Assembly: GCA_965226475.1 (NCBI GenBank)
Contig: CBDDDJ010000005.1
Span: forward strand, 1,178,001-1,242,000
From: JASLMY01 sp965226475
Lineage (GTDB): Bacteria; Pseudomonadota; Alphaproteobacteria; GCA-2731375
Length of the DNA: 64,000 nt
Direction: 5' to 3'
The notes under the pieces are model-generated. The model was not told the DNA's origin. It did no database searches and saw only the letters and a list, made by a program, of their open reading frames with translations. Below, piece by piece: positions 1 to 8,547 of the stretch (positions are counted from its first letter, which is position 1; each line of letters opens with the position of its first letter). Position numbers and translations under genes: made by a program.

Positions 1-2160
1 ACTATGTCCGGGCCCGGAAGCGCCTGAGCAAAAAGGTGTTTGTGCCGCTGGCCCATGACCCCGGCCATGCCCAGGTCGACTTCGGCGAAGCCTGGGCGAT
101 CATAGCCGGTGTTAGACGGAAGGTTCACTATTTTGCCCTGGATCTGCCCCACAGCGATGCCTGTTTTGTCAAAGCCTATCCGGCGGAAACCACGGAGGCT
201 TTCTGCGACGGCCATGTCGCCGCCTTTGGCTTCTTTGGCGGCATACCCCTCTCGATCCTCTATGATAACACGACACTGGCCGTCGCCGAGATCAAGAAGG
301 GTGGTAAGCGGGTCCGCACGGAGACCTTTACCAAGCTACAGTCACATTACTTGTTCCAGGACAAGTTTGCCCGCCCTGCCAAGGGCAATGAAAAAGGTAA
401 GGTGGAAGGGCTGATCGGCTATGTGCGGCGTAATTACCTTGTCCCCGTTCCTCGGTTTGAAAGTTTTGATGTGCTGAATGCCTGGCTTGAGGAACAATGC
501 CTGAAGCGCCAGGGCGATCAATTGCGCGGCCATGGGGAAACCATCGAAGCGCGTCTGATGCGGGATCTGGATACCCTGATGGCGCTGCCCGCCACGCCTT
601 ATGATGCCTGCGAACAGGTCAGCACATCGGCCAATTCCATCTCGATGGTGCGCTATCGCAATAATGACTACTCGGTGCCGGTGGCCTATGCCCATCATGA
701 GGTTCGGGTGCGGGGCTATGTTCACCAGGTCGTCATCGGCTGTGGCGCGGAGATTATCGCCCGCCACCCCCGTTCTTATGAGAAAGGGGACATGGTCTTT
801 GACCCGATGCACTTTCTGCCGCTGCTTGAGCAAAAGGTCGGTGCACTGGATCAGGCGGCGCCATTGAAAGGCTGGGACCTCGGCGTGGAATTTGCCACCC
901 TGCACCGGCTTCTGGAAGCTCGCATGGGCAAGGCCGGCAAACGTGAATATGTCCAGGTTCTGCGCCTGATGGAAAACTTCGAGATGGTGGACGTCCATGG
1001 CGCCGTCAGGCAGGCACTGAACATGGGCGCCATTGGTTACGATGCGGTCAAGCATCTACTACTCTGCCGCATTCAAAAAGCGACCGCCAAGGCTGGACCT
1101 GGATATTTATCCCTACCTACCCAGGGCCAGTGTCGAGACAACAAAGCCCGCAGTCTATATGAATCTCCTGGCGGAGGGGGCAGCCCTATGAGCGAGGCCC
1201 CCGAACTCCTCCTGCATCATCATCTGAAAAAGCTGCGCCTGCCGACCCTCCTCTCCGACTATGAAAAACTAGCGAAACAATGCACCGCTGAAAACAAGGA
1301 CCATGTGCAGTATCTGCTTCGTCTGTCGGAGCTGGAACTGATCGAACGGGAGCGGCGCATGATCGAGCGGCGGATCAGGGCGGCCCAGTTCGGGGCGGTG
1401 AAAAGCCTGGACAGCTTCGACTTCAAAGCCATGGCCTCCCTCAACAAACCTTTAGTGATGGAACTGGCGCGTTGCCAATATATCGAAGCCAGGGAGAACG
1501 TCATCGCCCTTGGTCCTTCCGGCACCGGCAAAACCCATATTGCCCTTTGCCTCGGCTTGGCGGCCTACCAAAAGGGCCTGAAGGTCCGCTTTATCACCGC
1601 CGCCGCCCTGGTTCACGAACTGATGGAAGCGGGCGATGAGCGGCGTCTTTTGCGCCTGCAAAAACAACTGGCCAGCCAGCATCTGTTGATCATCGGTGAA
1701 CTCGGCTTCGTGCCGCTGTCTAAAACCGCCGCCGAACTTCTGTTCGAAACCATCTCGCAGTGTTACGAACGCGCCTCGGTGATTATCACCTCCAATTTGC
1801 CGTTCGATGAATGGACGGAAATCTTCGGTTCCGAACGCCTGACCGGAGCCTTGCTGGATCGCCTGACCCACCATGTCCACATTCTGGAAATGAACGGCGA
1901 GAGCTATCGCCTCAAACAGAGCCAAAAACGGCGGAATTCCCCAAAAACTGAGCCGTCCTGAACGCCGAGACCGTGGTTGCCCCGGCGGGCCCACAGGGAC
2001 CTCCCGCGCTGCTTCGCTCCGCGTAACGCTAAAGCGCTACACGAAGCAGCGCGGGTCCCTCCAATGGACTCCCGGGACAACCGGCAACACCGTATCCGGC
2101 ATCAACAAGTGGTCCCTTCTTACTCCGGCGCCGTGGCCCCAATTTACTCCGGCGTTGACA
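1..2160 (+). mobile_element. IS21-family element, left part outside window
   Basis: The window opens inside an IS21-family element. It holds the 3' part of istA, istB and the istB-side terminus. The terminus is read as the inverted complement of bases 2151-2160, TGTCAACGCC, which resembles the TGTCAACGG end of the two other IS21 copies in this window. A second internal copy of the GCCGGAGTAA-type terminal motif lies just inside, as is usual for the multiple terminal repeats of this family. It is a different element from the copies at 18.4 and 59.7 kb, clearly diverged at protein level. The other end and any target duplication are out of view. Confidence 0.85.
3..1961 (+). pseudogene. istA-istB in-frame fusion, 5' truncated by window edge
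   Basis: The frame is open to the left edge. The IstA part carries the DDE integrase residues: D in HAQVDFGEA, D in ILYDNTT and E in KVEGLIGY. Near 1076-1090 the frame departs from IstA: one base fewer in the run CAAAAAGCG would restore the normal tail (a product ending in NLLAEGAAL followed by a stop at the istB start). The extra base instead fuses istA to istB without a stop. The IstB ATPase part has an intact P-loop (GPSGTGKTH), but its Walker B reads LLIIGELGF, where the other copies have LLIIDELGF, so the metal-coordinating Asp is Gly (codon 1695-1697). I infer an inactive element. A programmed frameshift is less likely because the slip needed would be +1. Confidence 0.8.
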
Positions 2161-2424
2161 TCCGTGAGATTTCAGTACATCGCATTTGGATATTGACTCT
2201 AAAGTTTCATCGATGAAACATTTTCGTCCGTGTACAAAAACCCCGCGAAAATCAGAGTCTGTGAGTTACGGTTTTTCAATGGGTTAGGGGAGCGCAGACG
2301 TTTGTAAAGAAATCAAATGTTTGTGTACGTGGACTGGCGAACTGACGTTGACCCCAAAATCCCGACCCGGTCGTTCTTCACCTATGCGGCCTGAGCGATG
2401 GTCATGTCTCTCCTGGCCTGTGCC

Positions 2425-2510
2425 GGCGCCGCCGCCTTGGCCGAGTGGCATCAATTAGCAGCCTGAGGCCGTTGATTGCAGGTCTTGCAGGTCCGGCCCA
2501 GTTAGTCTGA
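2425..2510 (+). mobile_element. 3' end of an IS6-family element (remnant)
   Basis: Bases from about 2425 match the last codons of the IS6-family transposase at 4551-5251 (LAEW.QLAA then stop) and continue through the same 3' non-coding tail to CAGTTAGTCTGA, which is the inner part of the terminal inverted repeat. The repeat is then interrupted by the IS1111-group element starting at 2511 and resumes at 3866. Nothing upstream (2161-2424) looks like the rest of the IS6 gene, and I see no other gene there. Confidence 0.75.
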
Positions 2511-2513
2511 TGG

Positions 2514-2525
2514 TATGGACGCCCC
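2514..2525 (+). repeat. subterminal inverted repeat, left, of the IS1111-group element
   Basis: TATGGACGCCCC, perfect inverted match to 3852-3863. It lies three bases inside the inferred left boundary. Confidence 0.85.
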
Positions 2526-2587
2526 TCGCGGCTTCTCGATGAGCCATACTGGAGCGTGTTGAACAAACCAGAAATGAGGAGGCGTTC

Positions 2588-3619
2588 ATGACGAAGGTTA
2601 CGATAGTCGGGTTGGATTTGGCAAAGTCGGTGTTCCAAGTCCACGGTGCGGACAAAGAGGGCAGGCCAGTCGTGCGCAAGAAGCTGCGCCGGGGACAGGT
2701 GCTGGCGTTCTTCGCCGGCCTGTCGCCGTGTCTCATTGGATTGGAGGCCTGTGCCTCAGCGCATTATTGGGCCCGGGAGTTACGGGCGCTCGGGCACGCG
2801 GTGCGACTGACCCCACCGCAGTATGTGCACCCCTTCGTCAAGACGAACAAGAACGATGCCACGGATGAGGAAGCGATCTGCGAAGCGCTGATGCGCCCGA
2901 CCATGCGGTTTGCGGCGGTGAAGTCGGCGGAACAACAGTCGGTTCTGATGCTGCACCGGGCGCGCGACCTGCTGGTGCGCCAGAGAACCATGCTGATCAA
3001 TGCGCTCAGGGGGCATTGCGGTGAGTTCGGCATGGTCGTCGCGCAAGGCGCGTCGAAGGTCACGATCCTCATCGAGATGATCGAAGACCGCGACGACGCG
3101 CGTCTGCCGGCGCTGGCGCGTGAGGCCCTGGGGTCGCTGGTCGAGCAGCTGAGGATGGCCCAGACACAGATCCTCGATCTTGAGAAGCGACTGAAGGCCT
3201 GGCATCGCACCAATGAGGCAAGCCGGCGGCTTGAGGCGATCCCGGGTGTCGGGGTGATCACCGCCACCGCCCTTGTGGCGACGATCGGCGATGCCTCGCA
3301 GTTCCACTCCGGGCGTCAACTTGCCGCTTGGCTGGGCCTGGTTCCAAGACAGTATTCCAGCGGCGGCAAGGCGCGGCTCGGGCGCATATCCAAGCGCGGA
3401 GACGGCTATCTCCGTCGCCTTTTAGTTCATGGCGCGCGCGCCGATCTGCGCTGGTCTAGACACCGCAAAGAGCGGCGCTCTGTATGGCAGGAGAGCTTGC
3501 TCGCCCGCCGGCCGACCAATGTGGTGCTGGTGGCGATGGCCAACAAGACGGCCCGGGTGGTCTGGGCCATGCTCAGCCGAGGCGAAGCCTTCCGGGCCGA
3601 AGCCCGATCCGGCGCCTAA
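2588..3619 (+). CDS. IS110-family transposase (IS1111 group)
   Basis: This is an RNA-guided recombinase of the DEDD type, 343 aa, the full family length. The N-terminal RuvC-like domain has D10 (GLDLAK), E53 (GLEACAS), D90 and D93 (TNKNDATDEEA). The C-terminal Tnp_20 domain has the PGVG motif at about 219-222 and the conserved serine region YSSGG at about 256-260. The start ATG is preceded by GAGGAGG. The IS1111-like N-terminus and the subterminal inverted repeats place it in the IS1111 group. The protein is expected to act with the RNA encoded just downstream to join the circularised element to a matching target. The ORF is intact, so the element may still be active. Confidence 0.93.
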   Translation: MTKVTIVGLDLAKSVFQVHGADKEGRPVVRKKLRRGQVLAFFAGLSPCLIGLEACASAHYWARELRALGHAVRLTPPQYVHPFVKTNKNDATDEEAICEALMRPTMRFAAVKSAEQQSVLMLHRARDLLVRQRTMLINALRGHCGEFGMVVAQGASKVTILIEMIEDRDDARLPALAREALGSLVEQLRMAQTQILDLEKRLKAWHRTNEASRRLEAIPGVGVITATALVATIGDASQFHSGRQLAAWLGLVPRQYSSGGKARLGRISKRGDGYLRRLLVHGARADLRWSRHRKERRSVWQESLLARRPTNVVLVAMANKTARVVWAMLSRGEAFRAEARSGA

Positions 3620-3674
3620 CGCAGAACGAAAGAAACACTATTGCGAGGGTGATGATGATGTGATGGCGAAACAG

Positions 3675-3812
3675 GGTAACCGGGATCGGCTCAACCCGAG
3701 GCATTGTCCGAGCCTTGAGCTCGATAGTCTGACCGGGCGTCGATCCTCGGATTCCATCAGGGCCAGCGGCAACGACTGTGCTGCACCAAAAGGCCGGATA
3801 GATGACTGCAAA
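3675..3812 (+). ncRNA. predicted bridge RNA (seekRNA) of the IS1111-group element
   Basis: The region lies between the transposase stop and the right end. Read directly: stems GGATCG/CGATCC (3683-3688 with 3741-3746) and CCCG/CGGG (3695-3698 with 3734-3737) enclose an internal loop closed by hairpin CGAGC/GCTCG (3709-3713 with 3719-3723). The two loop strands are GGCATTGTC (3700-3708) and TAGTCTGAC (3725-3733). Together they specify TAGTCTGACAATGCC, the occupied target. A second loop follows: ATTCCATCA (3751-3759) is complementary in 8 of 9 bases to the left junction TGATGGTAT, and ATAGATGA (3798-3805) equals the right end (3861-3868), with GGCC/GGCC between them. Order target loop then donor loop agrees with known bridge RNAs. 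The exact RNA ends are not determined. Confidence 0.72.
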
Positions 3813-3851
3813 CCCAACCCGCTTCTAATCACCAAAACCACTTGCAATCAG

Positions 3852-3863
3852 GGGGCGTCCATA
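3852..3863 (-). repeat. subterminal inverted repeat, right, of the IS1111-group element
   Basis: GGGGCGTCCATA, the exact inverse of 2514-2525. It ends two bases inside the inferred right boundary (3865). Confidence 0.85.
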
Positions 3864-3865
3864 GA

Positions 3866-3875
3866 TGACAATGCC
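3866..3875 (+). repeat. outer tip of the interrupted IS6-family terminal repeat
   Basis: TGACAATGCC continues the IS6-family terminal repeat that stops at 2510. Sequence beyond it (ATAAATAG) is outside the IS6-family element. Confidence 0.7.
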
Positions 3876-3900
3876 ATAAATAGAAGCGACAGGGGGATCA

Positions 3901-4437
3901 CTAGCGGTGTTCCTGCCAGACGAGCTTGGCTTCTTCCTTGCAGGTATTCCTGAGCGCCTGAATTTTCCGCTTCTGAGGATTAGGCCATTTGGTCAGGTTC
4001 AGGGGCGGGTCGTTATCACGAATCAATTGCGTTTCCAGTTGATCCACGTCCCCGTCAAATGGGTAGATTGAATACTCTAGGTTTGAGCGCATCCATCTGC
4101 TCAGGCGCTGTTCGCCGTAATCATCAAAGCGAAATTTCTTGTAATTCGTCTCTGAATCGCCTGCTGCGCGGGGTATGGCATTCAAGTGCAATTTCGTCTT
4201 GAGTATAGCCCCAATGCTGCGCCGCGGGCTGTGAAAGCCGCTGTGTTTTGCCTTGAAGTGGTTCCGCTGCTCAAGATCGGTGGATAGGCCGATATAGACG
4301 AGCCCACTTGATGGCAGAACGATGCCCGGCAGACAGTTCGGATCTTTGGCAAATATGGCGTAAACGCCCCAGTCCGGGTGGTCAGGAATATTGGGGACGG
4401 AATCGCGAGTGGTGAACAGGTTACGGAAGACATTCAT
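3901..4437 (-). CDS. GIY-YIG superfamily protein, 178 aa
   Basis: This is a stand-alone GIY-YIG-type nuclease domain. GVY at 24-26 and VYIG at 47-50 form the signature pair. Arginines at 72-73 (HSPRRS) are candidates for the catalytic Arg. The family's conserved Glu appears as E135 in QLETQLIRD and is followed by PPLN (N147), as is typical. No extra DNA-binding domain is visible. The gene sits between the IS1111-group element and an IS6-family copy, with no operon partner. A role in mobile DNA or defence is possible but not shown; the nuclease assignment rests on motifs only. Confidence 0.7.
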   Translation of the reverse strand: MNVFRNLFTTRDSVPNIPDHPDWGVYAIFAKDPNCLPGIVLPSSGLVYIGLSTDLEQRNHFKAKHSGFHSPRRSIGAILKTKLHLNAIPRAAGDSETNYKKFRFDDYGEQRLSRWMRSNLEYSIYPFDGDVDQLETQLIRDNDPPLNLTKWPNPQKRKIQALRNTCKEEAKLVWQEHR

Positions 4438-4466
4438 CTCGAAAGGTTACCACAAGGTTCACTTGT

Positions 4467-4492
4467 CCCTCCCATTTGATCCATCTATTGCA
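4467..4492 (+). repeat. remnant end of the integrase-core IS
   Basis: Most of this segment repeats the left terminus of the element at 11477 (GTCCCTCCCATTT followed by a shared CCATCTAT block) with a few mismatches. It stops exactly where the IS6-family element begins at 4493, so a second, now lost, copy of that IS was probably cut by the IS6-family element. Confidence 0.6.
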
Positions 4493-5304
4493 GGGCGTTG
4501 TCAGACAAAAATGGATTAATGGGCAGATGGGGCCTCCATAGTCTTGCAGGATGCGAAATCCCTTCCGCTACTTCAACAGTTCGCCCGAGATCATCCGCCT
4601 CGCGGTCATGATGTATGTCCGTTACCCGTTGTCTCTGAGACAGGTCGAAGATCTGTTGTTCGAGCGCGGGATCGACCTCTGCCATGAGACGGTGCAGTGC
4701 GGTTTTGGTGGAACCGTTTCGGTCCGATGTTTGCTGCGGAGATCCGGAAGCGCCGGGTTCATCATCACTCTTATTCGAACTGGCGCTGGCATCTTGATGA
4801 GATGTTTATCCGCATCAACGGCGAGACACATTAGCTATGGCGCGCGGTCGATCATGAAGGGGAGGTGCTCGAGGTTTTTGCCACGAAACGGCGGGATCGC
4901 AGGGCTGCCCTCAGGTTTCTGAAACGCGCGATGAAGCGTTATGGCTGGCCGCAGTCTATCGTCACGGACGGGCTTCCGTCCTACCGGGCTGCGATGACTG
5001 TGATCGGCAATGCGACCGCCCGGACCTGCGGTCGTTAGCTCAACAACCGGGCCGAGAACTCGCACCAGCCGTTCCGAAGGCGGGAAGGGGCGATGGCGCG
5101 GTTCAGAGACATCAAGACCCTGCAGAAATTCTCCTCCGTCCATGCCTCGATCTATAACCACTTCAACCACGAACGACATCTCAACCGCCGCGATATTTTC
5201 AAACAAGCCCGAACCGCCGCCCTGGCCGAGTGGTGTCAACTTGCAGCCTGAGCGAGCTCGATTGTTGGTTCTACAAGTCCGACCCAGTTAGTCTGACAAT
5301 GCCC
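4493..5304 (+). mobile_element. IS6-family element, full length but decayed
   Basis: The element is 812 bp with inverted termini GGGCGTTGTCAGAC (4493) and the complement of GTCTGACAATGCCC (5291-5304), one mismatch in 14. It contains one broken transposase gene. No 8-bp target duplication is visible. Its right end carries the intact site TAGTCTGACAATGCC, which is the target used by the IS1111-group element in the sister copy at 2.5 kb. Confidence 0.85.
4551..5251 (+). pseudogene. IS6-family transposase, disrupted
   Basis: It starts MRNPFRYFNSSPE, the usual IS6-family N-terminus with HTH. A frameshift near 4693-4699 breaks the frame after HETV. In the second frame the rest can be followed to LAEWCQLAA at 5251, interrupted by TAG codons at 4832-4834 and 5036-5038. 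DDE residues remain recognisable: D in RWHLDEMF, D in IVTDGLPS and E in NNRAENSH. The element is therefore inactive in itself. Confidence 0.85.
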
Positions 5305-5386
5305 GCCACAGGCCGTCAAGCTGGGTCACTGTCCGAAACCGGAGTTGAGCGAGAAAGAAATTTCGTATTCGACGAGCCGAATGTTC

Positions 5387-6382
5387 TCAACGAAGGAAGC
5401 TGCCAGAATGGTGTTCCGCAAGCGTTGAACACATCTCGGCTAGTTGGACCCGGAGAGATGCAGGCCTCTCGATTGTGACCTTGTTTCCCCAGGTGAAGAG
5501 GTGCCGGCACATTTCGAGAGAACCGCCGGCCTGGAAGCGGACGGTGAGTGAGCCGTCCTCGTTCTCCATGATCTCCTGCCCCGGATGAAACAGGAACGAC
5601 ACCACATCGGGCGCAACCTCCGCCTCGAATCGCAAGGTCACATCGATCGGTTTTTCCTGATAGACGCCAAACGACCGGCTGGCGAACTCCTCAATATCAA
5701 ACCCATCGTCGAACTCGAACATCTCGTCGGCAAGCGTGACTTCGCTCATGTTCGCGAGGACCCAGTAGCGCATCTCCTCCGTCCAGTCGGACCGCCCGAC
5801 GAGATAGGCCCGGCTTCCGTACAAGAGGCCGTGGGATTGTACGCGCTGGCGGCTTCGTCGCCCCGTCATACGGCTGAGATACCGAAAGTCGATCACGCGG
5901 CCTCCCTTGATGGCGTCGCGCAGGGTCATGAGCAGGCCCGGCTCCAGCCGCGGCCGGGGACCCGGCCGCATGGCGAGACCTTCTGCCATCATGAGCGCTT
6001 CCAGGTCGGGCTCGATCCGCCGTCGCTCCACCGGCCCGAGTAGAGCGCCGAGCTTCGTGCCAAGGTCGCGGAGCAGGGCGGCCCGTTCGTCGAACCCGGT
6101 GCGTCCCAGCTCCGCGGTTGCCGTCTCCAGCTCCACCAGCTCGTCCGCGGAGATGAAGAGCAGGTTGCGCAACTGGTTCGAACGCAACCGCCAATGCCGC
6201 TTCCCGTCGCCCATGTCCTCCAATTCCAGCGGTCCAAACGCATGTTCCACAGCGTCGCGCATACGCTCTGCCGTCCGCCGGCTGACCGAAAATTCCTGCT
6301 GGATATCGTCGAGCGTTTGCCCGCCTGCGCTCTGAAGACGCAAGGCGAGGCGGACGATCTCGGCGAGGCGTTCGTAGCGCAT
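5387..6382 (-). CDS. WYL-domain transcriptional regulator
   Basis: The protein is about 331 aa: N-terminal winged HTH (residues about 5-60, LDDIQQEFSVSRRTAERMRD), central WYL domain (about 160-230, ending in GSRAYLVGRSDW) and a C-terminal WCX-type dimerisation region. Start ATG 6382 was chosen because AAGGAAC precedes it; an upstream ATG at 6427 has no ribosome site. WYL regulators commonly repress phage-defence operons and respond to nucleic-acid ligands. It lies 92 bp downstream of the AAA+ gene on the same strand, so it may be co-transcribed and control the divergent 8.55-8.74 kb region. The exact ligand and operator are not visible. Confidence 0.85.
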   Translation of the reverse strand: MRYERLAEIVRLALRLQSAGGQTLDDIQQEFSVSRRTAERMRDAVEHAFGPLELEDMGDGKRHWRLRSNQLRNLLFISADELVELETATAELGRTGFDERAALLRDLGTKLGALLGPVERRRIEPDLEALMMAEGLAMRPGPRPRLEPGLLMTLRDAIKGGRVIDFRYLSRMTGRRSRQRVQSHGLLYGSRAYLVGRSDWTEEMRYWVLANMSEVTLADEMFEFDDGFDIEEFASRSFGVYQEKPIDVTLRFEAEVAPDVVSFLFHPGQEIMENEDGSLTVRFQAGGSLEMCRHLFTWGNKVTIERPASLRVQLAEMCSTLAEHHSGSFLR

Positions 6383-6474
6383 GTTCCTTGTTTTCCCTGC
6401 CCCGTTCGTGTGTTCAACAACCACCATAATAGATGTCCGCGGAGCGGGATATCGGAAGCGGTTCTGCGGGGCAC

Positions 6475-8547
6475 CTATCTAAGAAAGCCGATGGGCCGGC
6501 GATGTTCCGGCTTGGCGTCACATTCCTCGCGCAGCAGGACGGCGAGCCTCTTCGGTTCCCCCATACGGCCCAGGATCTCCGCCTTTCTGCGAACCACGGC
6601 GAAGTCGCCCGGAGTCAACGTGGACAGCAGGAACACCTCCTCCGGCGGATCTTGATCGAAGAAGGCTCGGAAGGCTGATGCCGTTTGTTTGCGGGAGAGG
6701 TAATCCAGGGAAACCTTGAAGATGAAGCGGCGGAGCGTAGCGATGTCGAGGTGGTCAGAGAAGTTGGTCGTGCAGGCGAAGGGTAGGGGATGGCTTTCCA
6801 TCCAGGTCAGCATCTCGTTGGTCTGGCTGACCTCCCAGTTCCGGACGGCATACCGCCGGTCGGCGAGTAGAGAGTCGGCTTCGTCGAAGACGAGAAAAGC
6901 CTCGTCATCCCGCGCCTCTCGGAAGGCCGCCGCGATGTTCTGTTCCGTTTCTCCCACCCAGGGCGAGAGTAGATCGGATGTCCGCTTCTGTACGACCTCC
7001 AGCCCCAGCCGGGCAGCAAGATAGCGGACGCAGGCGCTCTTGCCCGTCCCAGGCGGGCCTTGCAAACAAAGCGAGAAGCGCCGCTCGTTGCCGCACGCCA
7101 GCCGTTCCGCGAGCTCGCTCAAGTCTGCGTCGGATTGCAACAAGTCGAGATCGAACGTTGCGGGCGGTCGCTGGGCGGGCATTTCGCAGGACAGGGCCCG
7201 GGCAAGCCCGTGCAAACCGCGACGAACCGACGCGATATCGCCGCCGGAGAGCCGCGCGGCGGCGGTGACCTCGGCCGTCACGCCCGGCGGCGCCGCGAAG
7301 TCCTTCGCAAGGGACAGTGCCTCTTGCGGGCCAGCTGCAATGCCGTTTCGTGCAAGTTGCCGCGACCATATCCGCGCCCTGATCCGGGGCGGCGGCAGGC
7401 GAAGCTCCAGGGCAAATTTCATGCGGCGCAGGAGAACCGCGGGAATGTTGTCGCTCGTGTTCGTAATCCAGAGTGTCGGCACCGGCACGGTTTCGAGAAG
7501 CTGGTTCATGAAGAGCTTCGATCCGCTAGACCCAGCGTCTTGATGACCTCTGCCCGAGAAGAACGGCCCGTTCCGATCCGGCAGCAGGTCCACCATCTCG
7601 TCAAACAGGAGGAGGGAATTGTGTTCCCGAGCGAGTAGGGCCTGGGCGAGGATGAGATCGCTCAACCTTTCCGCACGGTTCGGCTCGCCGCCATTGTCAT
7701 CGGTTTCGCCGGTACCGTAGAGGGCAATACCGAGTCGTTCAGCCAACGTCCTGCAAAACTGGGTTTTGCCGGTCCCCGGCGGCCCGTAAAGAAGAATGTT
7801 GACGCCCGCCTCTCCCACCGCCAAGGCACCCTTCACCAGTTTCTCGACATGATCGCGGTCGTGGGTAACGTGATCGAAATCCGACCATTCCAACTCCGCC
7901 GGATCCGGTTTGCCCAGAAGCAGATCCTTTACTTCGAGTTCGTTGCCCGGAACGAGCGCGAGCCGGTTCAGGCGCCCGGCCAGAGACAGATCGCCGTCGT
8001 TGTCGACGGAGACGAGACCCGACCGGAGGAGCGGTGCAGTCGGTCTTAGCCTTACCGAGACCGCGTGGGGAGGCAGGTCGAGAAGATTGGGCAGCGGAGA
8101 ATTCCGGATGTTGAAACGGCTTCTCCGATGCCCGCTTCTGAAGACTTCGTCGATCATCGATTCGACGACCGGCTCCGTCTCGTACAACAGCAAGACCTCG
8201 AGGATTCGAATATCGGTCGGCGAGATGCCGGTAATTTCGGCGAGATGCCGGAGACGCCTTGCAGTCAGGTCCGGCCGCCGCTTTGCGGTGGTCTGAGCCT
8301 CATGGCACAGGGTTTCCCGGAATTCCTCCCAGCTGCCTTCCGTCAGGCCGGAATCGGCAGCATCGCTCGCGCGGTCCCGGCGCGTGCGGCGCGGAGGCGC
8401 TTTTTGCCGGGTGTCGAGTTTCAGAAGCGCAGCGTTTTCGATGACCCAGGACATAAGGTCGGCTGCCGCAGGATCTCGTTTGTCGAGCCGTTTGACGGTA
8501 TTTACGACATAGGAAATCACGAGATCACGCTGGTAGGCCCGAAGCAT
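6475..8547 (-). CDS. double AAA+ domain ATPase
   Basis: The protein is about 690 aa. The first AAA+ module has Walker A GPPGTGKT near residue 252 and Walker B LLLFDEM near 315. The second has GPPGTGKS near 494 and FLVFDEADSLL near 552, followed by an arginine-rich sensor region. The first 200 residues are helical with no recognised domain. Start ATG 8547 was preferred because GGAGAGAG lies just upstream; a GTG at 8646 lacks a ribosome site. Such tandem ATPases remodel or unfold protein partners. It is divergent from the MBL gene and upstream of the WYL regulator. Its substrate is unknown; I infer that it drives the nuclease pair across the promoter. Confidence 0.82.
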   Translation of the reverse strand: MLRAYQRDLVISYVVNTVKRLDKRDPAAADLMSWVIENAALLKLDTRQKAPPRRTRRDRASDAADSGLTEGSWEEFRETLCHEAQTTAKRRPDLTARRLRHLAEITGISPTDIRILEVLLLYETEPVVESMIDEVFRSGHRRSRFNIRNSPLPNLLDLPPHAVSVRLRPTAPLLRSGLVSVDNDGDLSLAGRLNRLALVPGNELEVKDLLLGKPDPAELEWSDFDHVTHDRDHVEKLVKGALAVGEAGVNILLYGPPGTGKTQFCRTLAERLGIALYGTGETDDNGGEPNRAERLSDLILAQALLAREHNSLLLFDEMVDLLPDRNGPFFSGRGHQDAGSSGSKLFMNQLLETVPVPTLWITNTSDNIPAVLLRRMKFALELRLPPPRIRARIWSRQLARNGIAAGPQEALSLAKDFAAPPGVTAEVTAAARLSGGDIASVRRGLHGLARALSCEMPAQRPPATFDLDLLQSDADLSELAERLACGNERRFSLCLQGPPGTGKSACVRYLAARLGLEVVQKRTSDLLSPWVGETEQNIAAAFREARDDEAFLVFDEADSLLADRRYAVRNWEVSQTNEMLTWMESHPLPFACTTNFSDHLDIATLRRFIFKVSLDYLSRKQTASAFRAFFDQDPPEEVFLLSTLTPGDFAVVRRKAEILGRMGEPKRLAVLLREECDAKPEHRRPIGFLR

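Larger units (their letters stand above)
2511..3865 (+). mobile_element. IS110-family element, IS1111 group
   Basis: The element is 1355 bp with a short 5' non-coding end (77 bp), one transposase gene and a long 3' non-coding end (246 bp). Twelve-base subterminal inverted repeats (TATGGACGCCCC at 2514 and its complement at 3852) are the hallmark of the IS1111 group. Boundaries were set by comparison with the uninterrupted IS6-family end at 5289-5304 (TAGTCTGACAATGCCC): the left flank ends TAGTCTGA and the right flank begins TGACAATGCC, so three bases (TGA) are shared. The long 3' end is where IS1111-group members encode their guide RNA. Confidence 0.88.

Noticed and set aside
1076..1092. Programmed ribosomal frameshift at the A-run between istA and istB
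   Set aside because: The shift needed to reach the normal istA end is +1 rather than the usual -1 on A-runs, and the Walker B lesion points to decay.
36..1961. Treating the fused istA-istB frame as a normal single gene starting at 36
   Set aside because: The frame is open to the window edge, and comparison with two intact copies shows a one-base shift at the istA end.
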